Part shown: one piece after another, positions 5,288-7,654 of the stretch | How positions within the stretch are numbered: position 1 is the first letter of the stretch | Layout: each line of letters begins with the position of its first letter | NCBI GenBank assembly: GCA_035642125.1 | Contig: DASQSZ010000277.1 | Coordinates: 1-7,654, forward strand | Source of the DNA: CALAED01 sp937891035 | GTDB lineage: Bacteria > Actinomycetota > Actinomycetes > Streptosporangiales > Streptosporangiaceae | DNA length: 7,654 nt | Reading direction: 5' to 3' | Made by a program: the position numbers and the translations under genes | Notes under the pieces: generated by a model | What the model was told of the DNA's origin: nothing | Database searches by the model: none | Seen by the model: the letters and a program-made list of their open reading frames with translations, nothing else

Positions 5288-6986
5288 ATCGCCTGCGGTT
5301 CACCTGTTCGCAGCCACGTGTCCTGTCACGCCGATCGACACGCGCCACGTCTCTGCGGCCGCGACCACAGTTCACTCTCTCGCTTCTTCCGTTGACGCTG
5401 TTGATGCGGTCGTTGCCGCCACCGCCCGAGAGCCTGTTCCTGCCCCGGCCTCCGCTCATCCTGTCATTGCCGGTGCCGCCCGACATCCGGTCGTTCCCGG
5501 CGTTGCCGCCGATCCGGTCGTTGCCCGCGCCGCCGGCGATGATGTCGATTCCGGGTCCTCCCCTCAGTCGGTCGCCCCCGGCCCCGCCCTGGATCCGGTC
5601 GTTCCCGGCGTCGCCGTCGATCCTGTCCGCGCCGCCTCCGCCGGTCGCCACGTCGTTATCGGTGCCGGCGGCCATGATGTCGTCGCCGGCGTCTCCCGCC
5701 AGTCGGTCGTTTCCGGCGTCCGCGGTGAGCTTGTCGAGGTCGGGGCCTCCGCTGAGGCAGTCGGCCCCCAGGAGGCCCTGGATGATGTCGGTGCCGCCAA
5801 ACCCGTTGATCCTGTCACCGGCATTCGTCCCGGTTAGCACCTCGTCCCCGTCGGTGCCGTTCTGGATGTTCGTACAGGCGCCGGGGAGGAGGACCGGCGG
5901 GTTGACCGTCTCGCAGTCCACCGCAACGAGGTCGGCGTTGTCGACGTTCGCCGTGTCGTTCCCCGAACCACACCGGACGAGGTCCGGCGCGCTGTCCTGG
6001 GCATTGATCGTGTCGTCCCCGCTCTCTCCTGCGAGCAGGTCCGAATTGGGTCCGCCGGTGATTACGTCGTTGTCGCGCCAGCCGCGGAGCGTGTTGGATG
6101 ACGCGTTGCCCGTGAGCGTGTCCGGACCGGAGTCGCCTTGGATGTCCTCGACGTCGCTTCTGACGTTGTTCGTGGTGCCCGCGTTGCAGTCAGTGTCGTT
6201 TGCCTGATCGTCCAAGCTGACGTGGGACGGAATCGCGCCCGCCGGCGGGAACGTTGGCGCCGAGCACGTTCTAAACAGGTCGAAGCCGGAGCCGCCGGCG
6301 TAGGTGTCGTTGCCTGCTTCTGGGCCGAACTCGTCGTCGTCCGCGCCGCCGTCGATCTGGTCGTCGCCGGAGTCGCCGAAGAAGAGGTCGTCGCCCGAGT
6401 CGCCGAAGAGCTGGTCGTTGCCGATCCCGCCAGAGATCGGGTCGTTGCCGTCGCCACCGCGGACGATGTCCTCGCCGGCGCCTCCGTTGAGGCCGAGGGA
6501 TAGGAAGTCGTCGCCGGAGTCGCCGAAGACCTGGTCGTTGCCGGCCCCGCCGTTGACGTCGTCCTGGCCCTCGCCACCACGCAGGACGTCCGCGCCCCCA
6601 CCTCCATCGAGGGAGTCGTTGCCCGGTCCGCCGGAGATCTCGGATGGGATCGACTCGCCGGCGAAGGCAGAGTCGTTCATATCCCCGAGGTCGGCCACGA
6701 ATCGCGAGCCGGGGCAGAACGCCTCATTCGGAGTGGTGCCCGCCACGCAGGAGGGCGCCGGCGTCACCGGCGCACCGGAGTCCTCGACGCACCACTGCCC
6801 GGCGGGTGCGGTGCACCCAAAGGCGATGCCAGAGGGCGTTACCGAAACGAAGTTCGTCTCGGCCAGACCGGCCGTGTAGGTAATCGTTGTGCCGTCGCTC
6901 GAGACCGTGCCGGCCAGGGCGCCCGAAGGTGCCGCCAGACAGAGCACGCCAAGCGCGGAAACCGCGACGAGCAATCGGCGAGTCAC
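5286..6986 (-). CDS. Secreted RTX-like calcium-binding repeat protein
   Basis: This encodes 566 residues from GTG 6986, preceded by AGGAGG-type GGAGG (6998-6994) at a spacing of seven. Residues 1-25 are a clear signal peptide (RR, a hydrophobic core, then GALA before the cleavage site). Hemolysin-type nonapeptides GGxGxDxLx fill about residues 119-236, 284-335 and 375-532. These build a calcium-filled parallel beta-roll in known family members and fold after export. Two copies of a Cys motif, CGSGNDTANVD...DCETV (339-361) and CGRGRRDVARVD...GCEQV (about 540-560), cap the second and third blocks. Other cysteines cluster in residues 55-95. No protease, lipase or pore-forming domain is visible, so the function is unknown; a structural, matrix or surface role is likely (inference). 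Its stop codon TAG sits at the junction with a vapB fragment. Confidence 0.9.
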   Translation of the reverse strand: MTRRLLVAVSALGVLCLAAPSGALAGTVSSDGTTITYTAGLAETNFVSVTPSGIAFGCTAPAGQWCVEDSGAPVTPAPSCVAGTTPNEAFCPGSRFVADLGDMNDSAFAGESIPSEISGGPGNDSLDGGGGADVLRGGEGQDDVNGGAGNDQVFGDSGDDFLSLGLNGGAGEDIVRGGDGNDPISGGIGNDQLFGDSGDDLFFGDSGDDQIDGGADDDEFGPEAGNDTYAGGSGFDLFRTCSAPTFPPAGAIPSHVSLDDQANDTDCNAGTTNNVRSDVEDIQGDSGPDTLTGNASSNTLRGWRDNDVITGGPNSDLLAGESGDDTINAQDSAPDLVRCGSGNDTANVDNADLVAVDCETVNPPVLLPGACTNIQNGTDGDEVLTGTNAGDRINGFGGTDIIQGLLGADCLSGGPDLDKLTADAGNDRLAGDAGDDIMAAGTDNDVATGGGGADRIDGDAGNDRIQGGAGGDRLRGGPGIDIIAGGAGNDRIGGNAGNDRMSGGTGNDRMSGGRGRNRLSGGGGNDRINSVNGRSERVNCGRGRRDVARVDRRDRTRGCEQVNRRR

Positions 6987-6998
6987 TGCCGTCCCTCC
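6987..6998 (-). promoter_or_regulatory. Strong ribosome binding site for the calcium-repeat gene
   Basis: GGAGG at 6998-6994 lies seven bases before GTG 6986. It decides this start over an upstream ATG at 7064, which would put 26 extra residues before the signal peptide. Confidence 0.8.
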
Positions 6999-7035
6999 TC
7001 TCGGTCGGTACCTGCTGTTCGAGGGACGTGTCGCG

Positions 7036-7064
7036 AACCTACACCCGTGGTGGACCGGATTCAA
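7036..7064 (-). promoter_or_regulatory. Promoter of the calcium-repeat gene
   Basis: On the minus strand, TTGAAT (7064-7059), a 17-base spacer and TAGGTT (7041-7036) resemble a housekeeping promoter. The predicted start near 7029 gives a leader of about 43 bases containing the ribosome site. The -35 hexamer overlaps the palindrome at 7061-7080. Confidence 0.6.
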
Positions 7065-7080
7065 CCAGTCGACTGGTTGA
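7061..7080. promoter_or_regulatory. Perfect 20-base palindrome, operator candidate
   Basis: TCAACCAGTCGACTGGTTGA equals its own reverse complement over all 20 bases. Its right half in the minus direction contributes TTGA to the -35 box of the calcium-repeat gene, so a dimeric regulator (TetR- or MarR-like in geometry) bound here would block RNA polymerase. The regulator is not in the window. Confidence 0.65.
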
Positions 7081-7098
7081 GATGCTGAAGTGCTTCTG

Positions 7099-7247
7099 CT
7101 AAGCCGCCGCCGGCACCTTCTGGCGCCGCGCCGCCCGCTTCCGCCGCCCCGCCGGCTTCACGATCTCCGCCAGGGAGCAGCCCGTGTATGACGTGTCCGC
7201 CTTGGCAGCCACCTGCTCCGGCGTCCCGTGCGCCACCAGCGCGCCGA
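7099..7247 (-). pseudogene. uvrA: UvrA C-terminal remnant D
   Basis: These are the last ~48 codons of UvrA: GALVAHGTPEQVAAKADTSYTG, CSLAEIVKPAGRRK, ending QKVPAAA and TAG 7099-7101. RF after TG has become CS. Homology to remnant C stops abruptly after GCGCCACCAGCGCGCCG (plus strand, to about 7247), and the upstream DNA is unrelated to UvrA. It lies directly upstream of the palindrome and the calcium-repeat gene. Confidence 0.87.
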
Positions 7248-7501
7248 TGCGCTGGCCGACGTAAGGTGCCCGAGCGGCCCTGGCGGATCGTCCGCCACGA
7301 GCGAAAGGTGGCGAGGTTCCCGCAGGCGATCGGCCGGCGCGCCACCGCGCGTCGCTTCGGTTCTGACGCTCCCCGAGCTGCTCAGAATCATCCACCGCGT
7401 GCGCGGCCTCACCGGTCGCTGCTGACTCGCCGGCCTGCCTCCGCACGTCTTTGACGGGCGCGCGAGTCAGGTCGCAGATGTCGTCGAACAGACCGGTCCC
7501 T
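7248..7501. other. Unassigned stretch between HepT and UvrA remnant D
   Basis: Several frames are open on both strands, as expected in GC-rich DNA, but none has a convincing start, ribosome site or recognisable family. It is likely spacer or an unrecognised gene remnant. Confidence 0.3.
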
Positions 7502-7654
7502 TCAACCGGAACTCGCAAGCCGAGCCATGGCTTGCGAGAAGTCGCTCAGGTCCTGGAGACCCTCATGGAGCGACTCGCGGACGATCCGGTCGTCCACCTC
7601 CGCGTAGATATGGACCAGGAGGTTGCGCAGCCCGGCAAGGGCACGCATCCGTTC
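7502..7654 (-). CDS. hepT: HepT/DUF86 HEPN toxin, C-terminal part (5' partial)
   Basis: Fifty residues end at TGA 7504-7502, and the frame runs off the right edge. The segment GLRNLLVHIYAEVDDRIVRESL contains R10-x4-H15-x-Y17, the RX4HXY motif of HepT-type HEPN ribonucleases, followed by the usual EVDDxIV and an amphipathic end helix. HepT cuts RNA and is silenced by its partner MntA, a minimal nucleotidyltransferase that adds AMP to the motif's tyrosine. Both active residues and the tyrosine are kept here. Partner gene mntA, if present, must lie beyond the right edge, since nothing like it follows in the window. Confidence 0.85.
   Translation of the reverse strand, partial: ERMRALAGLRNLLVHIYAEVDDRIVRESLHEGLQDLSDFSQAMARLASSG
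7512..7538. repeat. Perfect inverted repeat in the last codons of hepT
   Basis: CTCGCAAGCC (7512-7521) and GGCTTGCGAG (7529-7538) are perfect ten-base arms around a seven-base loop. They lie inside the final codons of hepT and would form a stable hairpin in its mRNA, either as a terminator-like end or by codon coincidence. No T-run follows. Confidence 0.6.

Noticed and set aside
5392..6879. Proline/serine-rich plus-strand frames opposite the calcium-repeat gene
   Set aside because: They are shadows of GGxGxD codons; the minus-strand frame has a signal peptide, ribosome site and promoter.
7188..7454. Plus-strand frame reading PWRIVRHERKVARF, which looks protein-like
   Set aside because: It begins inside the antisense of uvrA remnant D, has no ribosome site, and matches no family I can name.

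Overview
The window is GC-rich bacterial DNA, most likely from an actinobacterium of the Thermoleophilia/Solirubrobacterales type. The reasons are the GC-rich third codon positions, two secreted proteins with the RRPSPxMAVAF...GTAVA leader followed by DIKNG repeats, and a secreted calcium-repeat protein carrying CGxGxD...C motifs. This assignment rests on family resemblance only. No rRNA, tRNA, CRISPR array or recognisable transposase/integrase was found.

Layout, left to right. (1) 1-393, plus: the 3' end of a GGDEF-domain protein whose signature has decayed to WPDEF while an RxxD I-site-like motif remains. (2) 394-875: mostly unassigned DNA. (3) 876-1625, plus: a secreted, fibre-like repeat protein. 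(4) 1710-2380, minus: a dead vapBC toxin-antitoxin operon (frameshift in both genes, a lost catalytic Asp, a decayed promoter). (5) 2454-~2945, minus: a remnant of the 3' end of uvrA. (6) 3065-3865, plus: a second fibre-like protein with nearly the same leader and stalk but a different C-terminal domain. (7) 3885-4265, minus: two more uvrA 3'-end remnants, one very decayed. (8) 4273-4925, minus: an intact vapBC operon with a strong, apparently leaderless promoter over a perfect palindrome, and a toxin that seems to start at CTG. (9) 5019-5287, minus: another uvrA tail joined to a fragment of a third vapB. (10) 5286-6986, minus: a 566-residue secreted calcium-repeat (RTX-like) protein with its own promoter and a 20-bp palindromic operator candidate. 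(11) 7099-7247, minus: one more uvrA tail. (12) 7502-7654, minus: the C-terminal end of a HepT/DUF86-type HEPN toxin that runs off the right edge.

This looks like an accessory region: surface or secreted proteins and toxin-antitoxin modules separated by uvrA 3'-end fragments that all point the same way. The unit 'uvrA tail, short gap, vapB, vapC' occurs twice, once alive and once dead, with a third trace at 5232-5287. The simplest reading is repeated duplication or insertion of a uvrA-3'-end-linked segment. The uvrA tails may mark recombination or integration boundaries, but no recombinase lies in the window, so that remains inference.
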